Part shown: one piece after another, positions 55,643-64,000 of the stretch
Position numbering within the stretch: position 1 is the stretch's first letter
Layout of the letters: each line of letters starts with the position of its first letter
From: Alphaproteobacteria bacterium
Lineage (GTDB): Bacteria > Pseudomonadota > Alphaproteobacteria > Micropepsales > Micropepsaceae
Direction: 5' to 3'
Length of the DNA: 64,000 nt
NCBI GenBank assembly: GCA_016124635.1
Contig: WGNJ01000002.1
Coordinates: 1 to 64,000 of the forward strand
Program-made: the position numbers and the translations under genes
Notes under the pieces: model-generated
Told to the model about the DNA's origin: nothing
Database searches by the model: none
The model's input: only the letters and a program-made list of their open reading frames with translations

Positions 55643-57351
55643 CGTGTCAGCGTATAGCTCGCCGTCCCTTGCGCGTTCTCGCCCTCCCAGATTCCCGGAG
55701 ATTGTCGCGTGAACCGTGCAACCAGCCGCCCACTGCCGGCGGCAAGCACCACGGAATTTCGCTCCATTGACCAGAACTGTACGGCGCGAAAATCCAAAGG
55801 ACACGGCCCGTTGAGCACGACGGCATTGCCACCGCCGGTCGGCCAGTTCGTCAGTCGGATGCCGCAGCTTCGGTCACCCTCCTCGTCGACGAGACGCCAT
55901 TGGCCCACGACGCCGCGCACGTCGCCCTCGTCGAACCGCAGTCCCGCAGGCGGCGACCGATCCAAAGCATCTTCGGCCACTCTGCTTGCCGGACGTTCGC
56001 GTGAGAGCATGAAGGGCCTTCTGGGAGACGGGCTGATCCAGCGCCCCGATCCAGTCAGACGAAACCGCGCGACCACGCGTCCTCGAGACCGCGTGAATTC
56101 CAACAGGTCTTCGTCCACGTCCCAATGCGTGGCGCGTGTCAGCCAGGGAAAGTCGTCGCAATCAGGATCGAAGTCGACCCGCCTGACCCCGTCGTCCCTT
56201 TCCGTGAAAAGGCGGACCCGGCAGCTTTCATTCGATTCGAGACTCGACAGGTACCAGTCGCCCTGCGGGCTCTCATCGACGCCGGCCATGTCGGCACTCG
56301 AAATCCGCTCGCCGTTGAGGTCGCCGCCGACGGCGAATTGAATCTGTCTCGCCCTGTCGACGATCAGGCAAGCAAGGGCGGTGGTTTGGAGCGACAAGCA
56401 GGTCACGCCTGCAAACGCCGGCGTATCGTCGAGCGTCCGTCGATCGGACATGTCATCGTTCGAGGCTATGGTCCGTCGGATCAAAGCCTCCTCTTGATTG
56501 CGAACGAAGCAGGTAAAGTCGCCACCTGTCGCGACACAAGTCGGTTCCGACGTGACTCGGTCGCCGGTCCCTATCAATTTGCCCCGTTCACCGCTGGCCA
56601 TTGCGGCGCCATGCACCACGAAGAGGCGGTCGCCGTCGCCACGCATCGCACAAGCGACATCGTTTGTCCCGAGCGCTGCACAGTCGGGCCGGCCCACAAT
56701 GCGGCCGCCGTAATTCACCCACATCCCGCCGCCCGCGTCGTTGGGAAGATAGGCAACCAGGTGCCTCTCTTGCCCACGAGCGAAACAAGCAACGCGGCCG
56801 CCGGATAGCCCGACGCACGCCGGCTCGCCCGTTAGAGTTCCGCCGAGATTCCGCCACTCGCCCCACGTCGCGCCGCCGTCCCATCTTCGCGAGACGAGAC
56901 GCCCTCGCTTGTCGCGGGCAAAGCAGGCAATGCGATCCGTGCCGAGACCGACGCATGATGCGCGCCCTTGTGCAAGTTCACCGCCGAGCGACGACCAGCT
57001 GCTCCACGTCGTGCCATTGAGATGGATTTCTCCTAGAACACCCTTGGCCGTTGGCACGAAGCAATTGATGCCGCCCGGACCGCGCACCACACAACTGGGG
57101 ACGGTCGGCAGATCGCCGCCGAGATCCTTGGCAGGCGCCCACTTGCCGTTCGCGTAAGCGATCCAGGCCATGTGCCCGTTCGCCAGGCGCACGAAGCAAT
57201 CCAAACGCCCGGCACCCCACGACACGCATTCCGGCGCGTCGCGACCGGCGCCGCTGAGCACGACATTCCATGCCTCGGCGGGTGTCGGCATGGAGACCGC
57301 GGCACCCAAAAACAGCGCCAAGACGAAAGCAAACCGCATGCACATGTTCAT
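55639..57351 (-). CDS. Exported beta-propeller protein with two AprI/Inh-like domains
   Basis: A 570-residue protein. After a signal peptide (RFAFVLALFLGAAVSMPTPAEA) come about seven repeats of the PLL-lectin type with W...LGG and CV..G...CFxR elements (for example TTWSSWSSLGGELAQGRASC, ATWGEWRNLGGTLTGEPACV), residues ~30-365. Two C-terminal domains of ~95 residues then follow, each with the AprI/Inh protease-inhibitor look: GDWYLSS...SCRVRL...DC and GQWRLVD...SCGIRL...PCPLDF, ending ASYTLTR. ATG 57351 overlaps the upstream stop (ATGA); 57345 and 57339 are alternatives. The fold assignments rest on repeat pattern, not on a search. Confidence 0.75.
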   Translation of the reverse strand: MNMCMRFAFVLALFLGAAVSMPTPAEAWNVVLSGAGRDAPECVSWGAGRLDCFVRLANGHMAWIAYANGKWAPAKDLGGDLPTVPSCVVRGPGGINCFVPTAKGVLGEIHLNGTTWSSWSSLGGELAQGRASCVGLGTDRIACFARDKRGRLVSRRWDGGATWGEWRNLGGTLTGEPACVGLSGGRVACFARGQERHLVAYLPNDAGGGMWVNYGGRIVGRPDCAALGTNDVACAMRGDGDRLFVVHGAAMASGERGKLIGTGDRVTSEPTCVATGGDFTCFVRNQEEALIRRTIASNDDMSDRRTLDDTPAFAGVTCLSLQTTALACLIVDRARQIQFAVGGDLNGERISSADMAGVDESPQGDWYLSSLESNESCRVRLFTERDDGVRRVDFDPDCDDFPWLTRATHWDVDEDLLEFTRSRGRVVARFRLTGSGRWISPSPRRPFMLSRERPASRVAEDALDRSPPAGLRFDEGDVRGVVGQWRLVDEEGDRSCGIRLTNWPTGGGNAVVLNGPCPLDFRAVQFWSMERNSVVLAAGSGRLVARFTRQSPGIWEGENAQGTASYTLTR

Positions 57352-58397
57352 GCCTTTGGCATCAACACCCAATAGTCGAGATCGAGGATGACGGATGGAT
57401 CGTAGGCAGCGTCGCTGCCGCTCTTGTAGGGAAAATCCCAGCACGCACGATCTTTCGTCGCAACGGTTCGAACACGCAAATAACCAAGGTCGTCGCGCCC
57501 TCGCGCGTCCACTTTGTCCAACACCTCACTCCACGCATAGACGGTGTCACCGGCGAAGCAGGGTGCCACGTGCCGTCCGGCATTGATGCCGCGAACGAAC
57601 CACGCGTTCCCAAGGCCGTTGAAGCTCAGCGCCCGCGCGATCGAAATCACGTGTCCGCCGTACACGATGCGCCGTCCGAACCTGCCCTGCTTCTCGGAGT
57701 GAGCGTTGAAATGCACACGTGCGGTGTTGTGATAGAGCCGCGTCGCCATCATGTGCTCGGCGTCCTCGACCGTCATGGCGTCGCCATGATCAAGGCGCTG
57801 ACCGACGGAATAGTCGTTGAAGAAGGCGGCGCTGCCGGTTCCATGCCGATCGAACGCGCGAAGCTGCAACTCTCCGTCGGTCACGAGATCATGCGCTTCG
57901 ACGGCTGCGGCAAGCTTGGGCGTTTGCGCCGGCGGCGCCTCGGCACTCGCGGCGCGCTTGCGCACCATCACCCATCGCGCGTAGCTCAGCACCGGCTCGT
58001 TACGTTGATTGAACCCGGTGGATCGCACGTAGACGATACCGCTCTCTCGGTTGGAATTTTCGCGGGTACCAAGCACCTCGGAACGCGCGCCAAGCGTGTC
58101 GCCGGCAAACACAGGTTTCAAAAACCGGCATTCGGCGTACCCAAGATTGGCGATTGCGTTGAGCGACACCTCGGGCACGGTCTTGCCGAACACGAGGTGA
58201 AACACCAGGAGATCGTCGATTGGCGCCGAGGGCAATCCCAACGAGCGCGCAAATTCGTCGGACGATTGCGCGGCGAACCGCCCACCGTAGAGCGCCGTGT
58301 ATAAGGCGGCGTCTCCTACACTGACCGTACGCGCAGGAGCATGATTGAGACTCTGCCCGGCTCGGAAATCCTCAAAATAGTTCCCGCCGCCCGTCAT
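57348..58397 (-). CDS. mch: Mesaconyl-CoA hydratase-like MaoC dehydratase
   Basis: A 349-residue double-hotdog MaoC protein. The start GGNYFEDFRAGQSLNHAPARTV (in two pieces), SVGDAALYTALYGGRFAAQS and DDLLVFHLVFGKTVPEVSLN resemble the mesaconyl-C4-CoA / beta-methylmalyl-CoA dehydratase of the ethylmalonyl-CoA pathway. ATG 58397 is chosen since MTGGGNYFEDF is the family start. A CitE-family lyase gene at 60093 could act on the next intermediate. It is the first gene of a tightly overlapping trio. Confidence 0.85.
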   Translation of the reverse strand: MTGGGNYFEDFRAGQSLNHAPARTVSVGDAALYTALYGGRFAAQSSDEFARSLGLPSAPIDDLLVFHLVFGKTVPEVSLNAIANLGYAECRFLKPVFAGDTLGARSEVLGTRENSNRESGIVYVRSTGFNQRNEPVLSYARWVMVRKRAASAEAPPAQTPKLAAAVEAHDLVTDGELQLRAFDRHGTGSAAFFNDYSVGQRLDHGDAMTVEDAEHMMATRLYHNTARVHFNAHSEKQGRFGRRIVYGGHVISIARALSFNGLGNAWFVRGINAGRHVAPCFAGDTVYAWSEVLDKVDARGRDDLGYLRVRTVATKDRACWDFPYKSGSDAAYDPSVILDLDYWVLMPKA

Positions 58398-58466
58398 GAT
58401 TGCATCCGCTAAAGCCGTGAGTCGCAAGCCTTAGCGCAGACCAAACCGAACGTCACTCGCACTTTT

Positions 58467-59159
58467 TCACTTGCGCTTTTCAAGGAACGCCAGCCCTTCC
58501 TTGGCTTCGCTCTGGCTCGGATTGATCGCGAGCGCAGCCTTGTAGGTCGCGATCGCGTCGGCCTTCCGTCCTTGGTCCTCGTAGAGGCGGCCAAGCGTCG
58601 CCAGCATATCGGCGTCGCCGGGTTTCATCTGGGAAGCGGTGTGGCAGTCGCGCGTGGCATCAGCGAATCTGCTGATCCAGCTTTCCGAAACACAACGTGC
58701 GTAAAAGTAACCCGCGTTGTTGCTCTTGATGGCAATCGCCTTGCTGAACGCATCGATGGCTTTCGCGTGCTGGTTCAACTCCTGATAGGCGGCGCCCATT
58801 TCGTAATAAGCGATGTCCATTTTCGGATCTGCTTCGGTCGCCTTCTGATAATCGGCGATCGCCTGATCGTACTTCTTCGCGCTTCGATAGGCTTTCCCGC
58901 GCAAATAGAACGTCGGGGCAACCCACGTCCTCGGCAATCGGCCAGAGTCGATGACATCAGTAAAGAGTTGGATGGCAGTTTTGTAGTCGTGCTGCGCCAG
59001 CGCGGCTTGCGCCTTCTTGTGCACACCTTGCCAATCGAAACGCACCGGAGGCGTCACGGGAGCTTGAGCCGCAGCTGGCGCCGCCGCTGTCGAACTCTCC
59101 GCCGCCAGTGCTGCGGGAACAAGTGCCAAAGATAACGCAAGGGCCACAACGAGGCGCAT
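58467..59159 (-). CDS. Exported tetratricopeptide-repeat protein
   Basis: A 230-residue protein with a signal peptide (MRLVVALALSLALVPAALAA) and an Ala/Pro spacer. At least four TPR units follow: KAQAALAQHDYKTAIQLFTD, FYLRGKAYRSAKKYDQAIAD, AYYEMGAAYQELNQHAKAID and LATLGRLYEDQGRKADAIAT. Likely a periplasmic scaffold; partner unknown. ATG 59159 is preferred over the longer frame because it begins the signal peptide. A second exported TPR gene follows upstream. Confidence 0.8.
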   Translation of the reverse strand: MRLVVALALSLALVPAALAAESSTAAAPAAAQAPVTPPVRFDWQGVHKKAQAALAQHDYKTAIQLFTDVIDSGRLPRTWVAPTFYLRGKAYRSAKKYDQAIADYQKATEADPKMDIAYYEMGAAYQELNQHAKAIDAFSKAIAIKSNNAGYFYARCVSESWISRFADATRDCHTASQMKPGDADMLATLGRLYEDQGRKADAIATYKAALAINPSQSEAKEGLAFLEKRK

Positions 59160-59270
59160 GTGCTTCCGTCTCCTTCGAACCAACCGCGTCCATTCAAACA
59201 AAACTGCAGCCCTCTGGGTAGAGGGCCGCAGCAATCAACGATCAAAACCTAGGGATGTTCCGTTTCTTGA

Positions 59271-59948
59271 TCAGCCACCGACGCGCGCCAGGCCATCGGA
59301 CGCCCGCGTGTCGCCAGGGTTCAGATCGTGTAAGTGCTTGTAGTACTTCGCGGCCTTCCCTTTATCGCCCGTTTGTTCGGCCGACATCGCCGTGGCGTAG
59401 AGCATGTTCTGGTCGTCGGGCGCGCTGCCGAGCGTGAATTCGCAATCGGGCAAGGCGCCGGCGAAATCCTGCTTGTTGAAGAGCGCGATGCACCGGCCGA
59501 CGTGGTAGATGTTCGAATCCGGATTGACGCGCAGGGCGTTGTTGAGATCGGCCAGCGCCGCGTCGTTTTGATTCAGCGCGGTATGGCACAGCGATGCATT
59601 GAAATAGAGTTCGCCGTTGTCCGTGAGCGTCTTCTGCGCCTCTTCATAGTCGGCGATCGCTTTCGCGCAATCTTGCTTTTGCTGATAGGCCACGCCGCGG
59701 TGGAAGTAGTAGGTGCCGCACTCGCTCCCCTCACAAATATGGGCATCGAGATACTTCGTGTAGTGATCGATGGCCTCGTCGTAATTCTTGCTGTTCAGCG
59801 CTTCGTCACCGAGCCGACCTTCCTCCTTCGCACGCTGCTTCATCTCTGACCTATGCTCCTGAATGCCCATCGCATTGGCGGGTGTCGCAATTGCGACGAC
59901 GGCAAGCCACCCCACTATGAAAACTGCCAGGCGCTTCATCATCGACAT
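59271..59948 (-). CDS. Second exported tetratricopeptide-repeat protein
   Basis: A 225-residue protein with a signal peptide (MKRLAVFIVGWLAVVAIATPANA) and TPR units: GDEALNSKNYDEAIDHYTKY, YYFHRGVAYQQKQDCAKAIAD, LCHTALNQNDAALADLNNAL and CIALFNKQDFAGALPDCEFT. It has about six Cys in the repeats, some possibly in disulfides. Similar in plan to the neighbour at 58467 but not closely alike in sequence, so an old duplication at most. Function unknown. Confidence 0.8.
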   Translation of the reverse strand: MSMMKRLAVFIVGWLAVVAIATPANAMGIQEHRSEMKQRAKEEGRLGDEALNSKNYDEAIDHYTKYLDAHICEGSECGTYYFHRGVAYQQKQDCAKAIADYEEAQKTLTDNGELYFNASLCHTALNQNDAALADLNNALRVNPDSNIYHVGRCIALFNKQDFAGALPDCEFTLGSAPDDQNMLYATAMSAEQTGDKGKAAKYYKHLHDLNPGDTRASDGLARVGG

Positions 59949-60092
59949 TCCCCTGTGTTCTGAGCCATTCGAAGGAGCCGCGATTTTACTGACGGACCTC
60001 GAAAAAGCCAGGCCGCGGACTCTTTGTGACGTGCGGCTCAGCGCCCCGACGCTCCAACACCATTGCGGCGCAAAAAGGGCTCAACGCCAAGG

Positions 60093-60965
60093 TTAAGACG
60101 CATGCAACGCGTCGATTGCCTCAGCAAGAGCGACCGTCTGCCTAGCGATTTCGGCATGAAGCAATTCGACCATCCGGCCGTCCAATGAAATCGCGCCTTT
60201 ACCCTTGTTCTCCGGCAACGCGAACGCCGCGAGAATAGCTCGCGCGCGCGCGACCTCTTCTTTGTCCGGCGAGAACACTCGGTTGCAAGTTTCGATCTGC
60301 GACGGATGAATCAGCGTCTTGCCTTCGAAACCGATAGCCCGGCCTTGAACACAAACGTCTTCAAACCCCTTCGCATTTGAAATTTCATTATAGACGCCGT
60401 CCAAAACGGCGAGCCCGTGAGCGCGTGCCGCCATCACACTGAGGCTAAGCGCGGCCATTAGACCGTCCCGTCCGGGCGTGTGCTGGCCGCGCATTTCTTT
60501 GACGAGATCGTTTGTTCCCATCACGAAGCACGCGAGGCGCCCGCCCGCCGCGGCAATCTCTTCGAGATGGAATATCGATGTCGGCGTTTCGATCATGAGC
60601 CAAAGGGCGATCGACTGCGGCGCGCTGCCAAGATGCTGATTGGCGTGCGCGACGTCGCCGGCCGTGCTGACCTTCGGAACCAACACGGCATCGGGGCCGG
60701 CCAGCGATGCCTGTTCCATGTCATCGTGTCCCCAAGGCGTGTCGAGCCCGTTGACGCGGATGATGACCTCGCGCTTGCCGAAGGGTCGGGACTTCACCAT
60801 CGCACACACCTGAGCCCGAGCGGTCTCCTTCGCTTCCGGCGCGACGGCATCCTCAAGGTCGAGAATGACGGCGTCGGTCGGAAGCGTCGCCGCCTTCTCC
60901 ATCGCGCGCGCGTTGGAGCCAGGCATGTAGAGAACACTGCGGCGGGGACGGACAGACAAGGCCAT
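60093..60965 (-). CDS. CitE/HpcH-family CoA ester lyase or malyl-CoA thioesterase
   Basis: A 290-residue TIM-barrel protein of the CitE-like beta subfamily. RRSVLYMPGSNARAMEKA begins it; DAVILDLEDAVAPEAKETAR carries metal-binding acids; IALWLMIETPTSIFHLEEIAA has the Mg-binding Glu, and KTLIHPSQIETCNRVFSP is the C-terminal signature. It may cleave beta-methylmalyl- or malyl-CoA, or hydrolyse malyl-CoA. The nearby mesaconyl-CoA hydratase-like gene favours the ethylmalonyl-CoA pathway. Confidence 0.88.
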   Translation of the reverse strand: MALSVRPRRSVLYMPGSNARAMEKAATLPTDAVILDLEDAVAPEAKETARAQVCAMVKSRPFGKREVIIRVNGLDTPWGHDDMEQASLAGPDAVLVPKVSTAGDVAHANQHLGSAPQSIALWLMIETPTSIFHLEEIAAAGGRLACFVMGTNDLVKEMRGQHTPGRDGLMAALSLSVMAARAHGLAVLDGVYNEISNAKGFEDVCVQGRAIGFEGKTLIHPSQIETCNRVFSPDKEEVARARAILAAFALPENKGKGAISLDGRMVELLHAEIARQTVALAEAIDALHAS

Positions 60966-61160
60966 GGTGAATCCTCATGCCGGCTCGAAAAGTGGCGCGA
61001 CGCTTTGTGAGAAATTTTCGCGGCCCTGTCGAGTTCGAATTGGCCTGCCTTTTTCTTGAGCGCATTGCGCCCGGCGAACACAGCCGGATCCGCATGCGCG
61101 GTCCCTGACGCCGAGATTTTTGGCTATGCTTCATCGTTGGCATTTGAGGGTCACCTAACG

Positions 61161-61994
61161 ATGCCTGAACGGCGCACAATCTTATCGATCCAGTCGGACG
61201 TCATCCGCGGCCACGTCGGCAACGGAGCCGCACGGTTCGCGCTTCAGCGTCTGGGCTACGACGTGTGGGCGTTGCCGACGATCCTTCTTTCCAATCATCC
61301 GGGTCATGCCAAGTTTCGGGGCGAGACCACGCCCACAACGCATCTCCGCGCATTGCTCGAAGGTATCGTGGACAACGGCTGGCTGAGCCAGTGCGCTGGA
61401 GTAGTGTCCGGATATCTCGGCAGCGCCGATCAAGCCGCATTCGTTGCCAATGCCGTCGCGCAGGTAAAGCAGGCCAACCCCAACGCACTCTATCTTTGCG
61501 ATCCGGTGTTCGGTGACGACGACGGCGCCTATGCGCGACCGGGCGTCGCCGAAGCAATGGCACGGCATCTCGTTCCGCTCGCAGATATCGTGGCCCCCAA
61601 CCGCTTCGAACTGGCCAGTCTGACCGCACGCTCGATCACAAACGCGGCCGATGCCGTCGCGGCAACGCGCTCACTGGCACGTGGCGAGGTCTTGGTGACT
61701 TCAGTTCCGTTCGGTGGCGCTGAGATTGGCTCGCTCGTGGTGACGCGGACTGAGGCGGCAGCGACGGTGACGCGCAGATTGGATGGTGTACCGCACGGCA
61801 CTGGCGATCTCTTGTCTGCCCTTTACTTGGAGCGACGCTTGTCGGGCGCATCTCCCCGCGAAGCGTTGGAGAAGGCCGCCTCTGCCACAAATGCCATCAT
61901 TTGCAACAGCATCGGCCAGGATGAGCTCAAGTTGGTTCAGTCGCAGCAGCTCTTGATCGATCCGATCCCGCGCCTTTCGTCCATCACCTTATAG
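61161..61994 (+). CDS. pdxY: Pyridoxal kinase
   Basis: Phosphorylates pyridoxal (and perhaps pyridoxine) in vitamin B6 salvage; a ribokinase-fold enzyme of 277 residues. ILSIQSDVIRGHVGNGAARFA is the substrate lid, YLCDPVFGDDDGAYA the Mg/phosphate region, IVAPNRFELASLTA the family motif, and GVPHGTGDLLSALYL holds the catalytic Asp in GTGD. ATG 61161 is chosen because similarity starts there; the frame runs back to 61056. Confidence 0.92.
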   Translation: MPERRTILSIQSDVIRGHVGNGAARFALQRLGYDVWALPTILLSNHPGHAKFRGETTPTTHLRALLEGIVDNGWLSQCAGVVSGYLGSADQAAFVANAVAQVKQANPNALYLCDPVFGDDDGAYARPGVAEAMARHLVPLADIVAPNRFELASLTARSITNAADAVAATRSLARGEVLVTSVPFGGAEIGSLVVTRTEAAATVTRRLDGVPHGTGDLLSALYLERRLSGASPREALEKAASATNAIICNSIGQDELKLVQSQQLLIDPIPRLSSITL

Positions 61995-62056
61995 CCGCTC
62001 GTCGCGCGCAACGCCGTGGCCGTGATAGAATGCGGCCACGCCAGAGGGAGGCATCG

Positions 62057-62602
62057 ATGATCAAGTCGCCGTTGCTGCGTTTGATCTTCGCTCTATCGTT
62101 GGTGGGTCTGCTGTCCGCGTGCGTCCACCCGACGCCGTATCAGCAGGCGCCGCCTCGCGGCTTCGGCTACAACGAAGACCGGCTCGATCAAAACCGCTAT
62201 CGCATCACTTTCCGCGGCAACTCATCGACGCCGCGCGAAACCGTCGAAGACTATCTACTCTACCGCGCAGCCGAGCTGACGCTGCAAAACGGCTTCGATC
62301 ACTTCATCATGGTCGGTCGCGACACGGAGGCGAAGACATCATATCGCTATTGGGTCGACCTCTACGGCCGCCGCGGTTACTTTTACCACGGCTTCCCGCG
62401 TTGGCATCACGATCCATGGCATCGCGATCCTTGGGGACGTCCGTCCTACGACGTTGAGCCGGTCACGACCTACACGGCAACGGCGGAGATCATCATGATC
62501 CGCGGCCCTCGTCGGGACCGTGACATCGAAGCCTTCGACGCCCGTCAGGTCTTGGCTCAAGTCGGTCCACGCGTGGTCCGCCCCGAACAACAGTCGCACT
62601 AG
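62057..62602 (+). CDS. CC0125/CC1285-family lipoprotein
   Basis: A 181-residue lipoprotein: signal LLRLIFALSLVGLLSAC with the lipid Cys. The core YRITFRGNSSTPRETVEDYL and YRAAELTLQNGFDHFIMVGR is the alphaproteobacterial CC0125 type; a His/Trp/Tyr-rich loop (HGFPRWHHDPWHRDPWGRP) follows. Outer-membrane or periplasmic role unknown. AGGGAGG lies 7 bases before ATG 62057. Its TAG shares CTAG with the convergent phosphatase gene. Confidence 0.85.
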   Translation: MIKSPLLRLIFALSLVGLLSACVHPTPYQQAPPRGFGYNEDRLDQNRYRITFRGNSSTPRETVEDYLLYRAAELTLQNGFDHFIMVGRDTEAKTSYRYWVDLYGRRGYFYHGFPRWHHDPWHRDPWGRPSYDVEPVTTYTATAEIIMIRGPRRDRDIEAFDARQVLAQVGPRVVRPEQQSH

Positions 62603-64000
62603 ATCGCCAGCTCCGGATCGCCTTCGAGGACGCGCTGCTCGAGCTGCGGCGCCTGCCCCGGCTGCCAACGCCGCACGCGATGCGCGACGCGATAGCGAAG
62701 CGGGCCGCCGTCGGGTGCCGTGTTGCGCTCGAGCGGCCGCGGGATGCAAACGAACTCCGTCTCGAGCTCGTCGCGCGTCACACGCACCGTCGCGTAGCCG
62801 TGTCCGCCGTAATCGCCGAACGCGAGGTGCGGCGCGACATCCGGGTTGCTGAGCTTGAGTGCGCGCGCCTTGTCGCCGGTCTTGGCAAGCTCGAGCGATG
62901 ACTTCACGCCGTGCAGAATCGTCATGTTCATCGACGCCTCGACCGTTCCGTCCGGCTTATCCCACAGATAGAGCGCGCGCAGCGGGTGATCCTTCTTGAT
63001 CACGATCTCCGCGATTTCGGCCAAGCCTTGCTGCGAAATCGACCCGGTGATGAACTCGACCCCGACCGGCTCGAACTTCTGCGGCGGCAGCGCCTTTGAC
63101 ACGCGGCCCGCCCAGAACGAATGTTTGTCGCCGGCGACGATCGCGAGGCCGGTGATGCCGTTGTCGCGCACCATGTCGAAGATCTCGGCATGCTCGACGA
63201 CATAGCCGCCATTGAACAAACCGTAGCTCTGGGACGGCCACACGCGGTCCGCAATTGGCGGCAGATTCTGCATGTCGGTGCGCCACGAGAGCGTGCCGAA
63301 CGAGTGGCCCCAAATCTTCCAGGGCGCCGTCGATTTCTTCAGCCGGTCGAAGAACCAAGCCTTTTGCTCGGCGCCGAGATATTGCGCGGGTATCTCATTG
63401 AGCCCGGGGTTCGGCAGGTCCTTCCCACCGAACCTGATCGTCGCGGGCGGCTTCCCGCCGTTATAGCCGCGTCCGCCGTCGATGATCTCGCTCGCGTCTT
63501 GCACCCCGACGAAGGGAAAGCCCTTCACCGCAAACTCCGCACCCGCACTGCCCCCAGGGTAGTTGAACGATCGGTTGTCGGTGATGATGAGTTCCGCATT
63601 CTTGCCGAACTTCAGCGCGCGGTAGATGCGCAAGCTGTGCACTGCCGTCAGGTTGTTCGGCTCCTGCCCGACGCCGCTGTCGTCGAAAGTGGTCATCGCC
63701 GCGTTGGTGACCCTTGGCGCTTCGAAGCGATCGAGCGAGGGATTGCCGGGCTTAGCGACGCGCGCCGGCTGATATTCGAACCAAGCTTGATTTGCCATGA
63801 CCTTCTTGGTCTGCGCCGGCCGCACCGCGTCGTTGAACACCTCCCAACTTTGAAAGCCTGTCCAGGAGAATTCGTGATTGTCCCACACGTGCACGAACGG
63901 AAAGTGCGCCCGCGCATCCTGCAGGTCGGGATCGGTGAGATAGCCGCGATAGGCGGTGCGATAATCCTCCAGTGTCGTGGGCAGATGAAAATCTTTTATC
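62599..64000 (-). CDS. PhoD-type alkaline phosphatase (cut by window end)
   Basis: The C-terminal ~466 residues of an alkaline phosphatase D-family protein; the frame is open to base 64000, so the start and any Tat signal lie outside. Visible metal-site motifs are PFVHVWDNHEFSW, WFDRLKKSTAPWKIWGHSFG and IVAGDKHSFWAG. These Ca/Fe-dependent phosphodiesterases are usually exported through Tat. The GTG at 63894 is not the start, because PhoD-like sequence continues upstream (EDYRTAYRGYLTDPDLQDAR). Confidence 0.9.
   Translation of the reverse strand, partial: IKDFHLPTTLEDYRTAYRGYLTDPDLQDARAHFPFVHVWDNHEFSWTGFQSWEVFNDAVRPAQTKKVMANQAWFEYQPARVAKPGNPSLDRFEAPRVTNAAMTTFDDSGVGQEPNNLTAVHSLRIYRALKFGKNAELIITDNRSFNYPGGSAGAEFAVKGFPFVGVQDASEIIDGGRGYNGGKPPATIRFGGKDLPNPGLNEIPAQYLGAEQKAWFFDRLKKSTAPWKIWGHSFGTLSWRTDMQNLPPIADRVWPSQSYGLFNGGYVVEHAEIFDMVRDNGITGLAIVAGDKHSFWAGRVSKALPPQKFEPVGVEFITGSISQQGLAEIAEIVIKKDHPLRALYLWDKPDGTVEASMNMTILHGVKSSLELAKTGDKARALKLSNPDVAPHLAFGDYGGHGYATVRVTRDELETEFVCIPRPLERNTAPDGGPLRYRVAHRVRRWQPGQAPQLEQRVLEGDPELAI

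Noticed and set aside
59949..60092. Possible tRNA or small RNA
   Set aside because: No cloverleaf or terminator could be drawn; only weak inverted repeats.

Overview
The window is GC-rich, densely coded DNA from an alphaproteobacterium, most likely of the Hyphomicrobiales (Rhizobiales). This follows from gene order rather than any single gene: proB-proA-nadD-rsfS-rlmH leading to envC-ctpA-yibQ-rppH, the F1 operon atpH-A-G-D-C, priA next to a fructose-6-phosphate aldolase and xerC, and sucC-sucD-odhA-odhB-lpd with mdh and zapE upstream. No phage, insertion sequence, CRISPR array, rRNA or tRNA was recognised. A genus cannot be named from what is visible.

Layout. 1-4.4 kb (+): the end of proB, then proA, nadD, rsfS, rlmH and gpmA. 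4.4-8 kb: an Lrp-type regulator divergent from a secreted beta-lactamase-fold hydrolase, and an orphan histidine kinase. 8.1-10.6 kb (-): a leader micro-ORF, an AMP phosphorylase/thymidine phosphorylase-like enzyme and a short PRPP synthetase, probably one nucleotide-salvage unit. 10.7-15.9 kb (+): envC, ctpA, yibQ-like, rppH and an alpha/beta hydrolase (cell-wall separation, periplasmic proteolysis, mRNA decay). 16-18.7 kb (+): a BNR beta-propeller, a MoaD/ThiS-like protein, a lipoprotein and a shortened second MoaD copy. 18.8-21.6 kb: an AraC regulator, a small exported protein and a di-iron ferritin-like protein.

21.7-26.5 kb (-): F1 ATP synthase, divergent from ppa. 27-31.5 kb (-): a membrane TPR protein, bactofilin and priA. 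31.6-33.2 kb (+): the aldolase and xerC. 33.2-42.8 kb (-): a GNAT enzyme, lpd, odhB, odhA, sucD, two small exported proteins and sucC, forming the 2-oxoglutarate to succinate segment of the TCA cycle. 43-49.3 kb is an accessory block: two crotonases, a frameshifted short-chain dehydrogenase, a hotdog thioesterase, an AraC regulator, a VOC protein, an acyl-CoA dehydrogenase and a GNAT enzyme. It separates mdh (49.4-50.4 kb) from sucC.

50.8-64 kb: a Pro/Ala-rich exported protein, zapE, an LprI-like protein, methylmalonate-semialdehyde dehydrogenase, and an ATGA-coupled trio made of a mesaconyl-CoA hydratase-like enzyme, a large exported propeller protein with two AprI/Inh-like domains, and a DgkA-type lipid kinase. 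Two exported TPR proteins, a CitE-family CoA lyase, pyridoxal kinase, a CC0125-type lipoprotein and a PhoD-type phosphatase cut by the window end follow. The hydratase, CoA lyase and mmsA suggest C4/C5 acyl-CoA metabolism of the ethylmalonyl-CoA/propionyl-CoA kind.

Most interesting: the propeller plus double Inh-domain protein; the well-initiated 19-residue leader coupled to the phosphorylase gene; the duplicated MoaD/ThiS-like gene that diverged mainly at silent sites; the probable CTG start of rsfS; two exported proteins wedged inside sucCD; and a 21-bp-period tandem operator in front of an araC gene.
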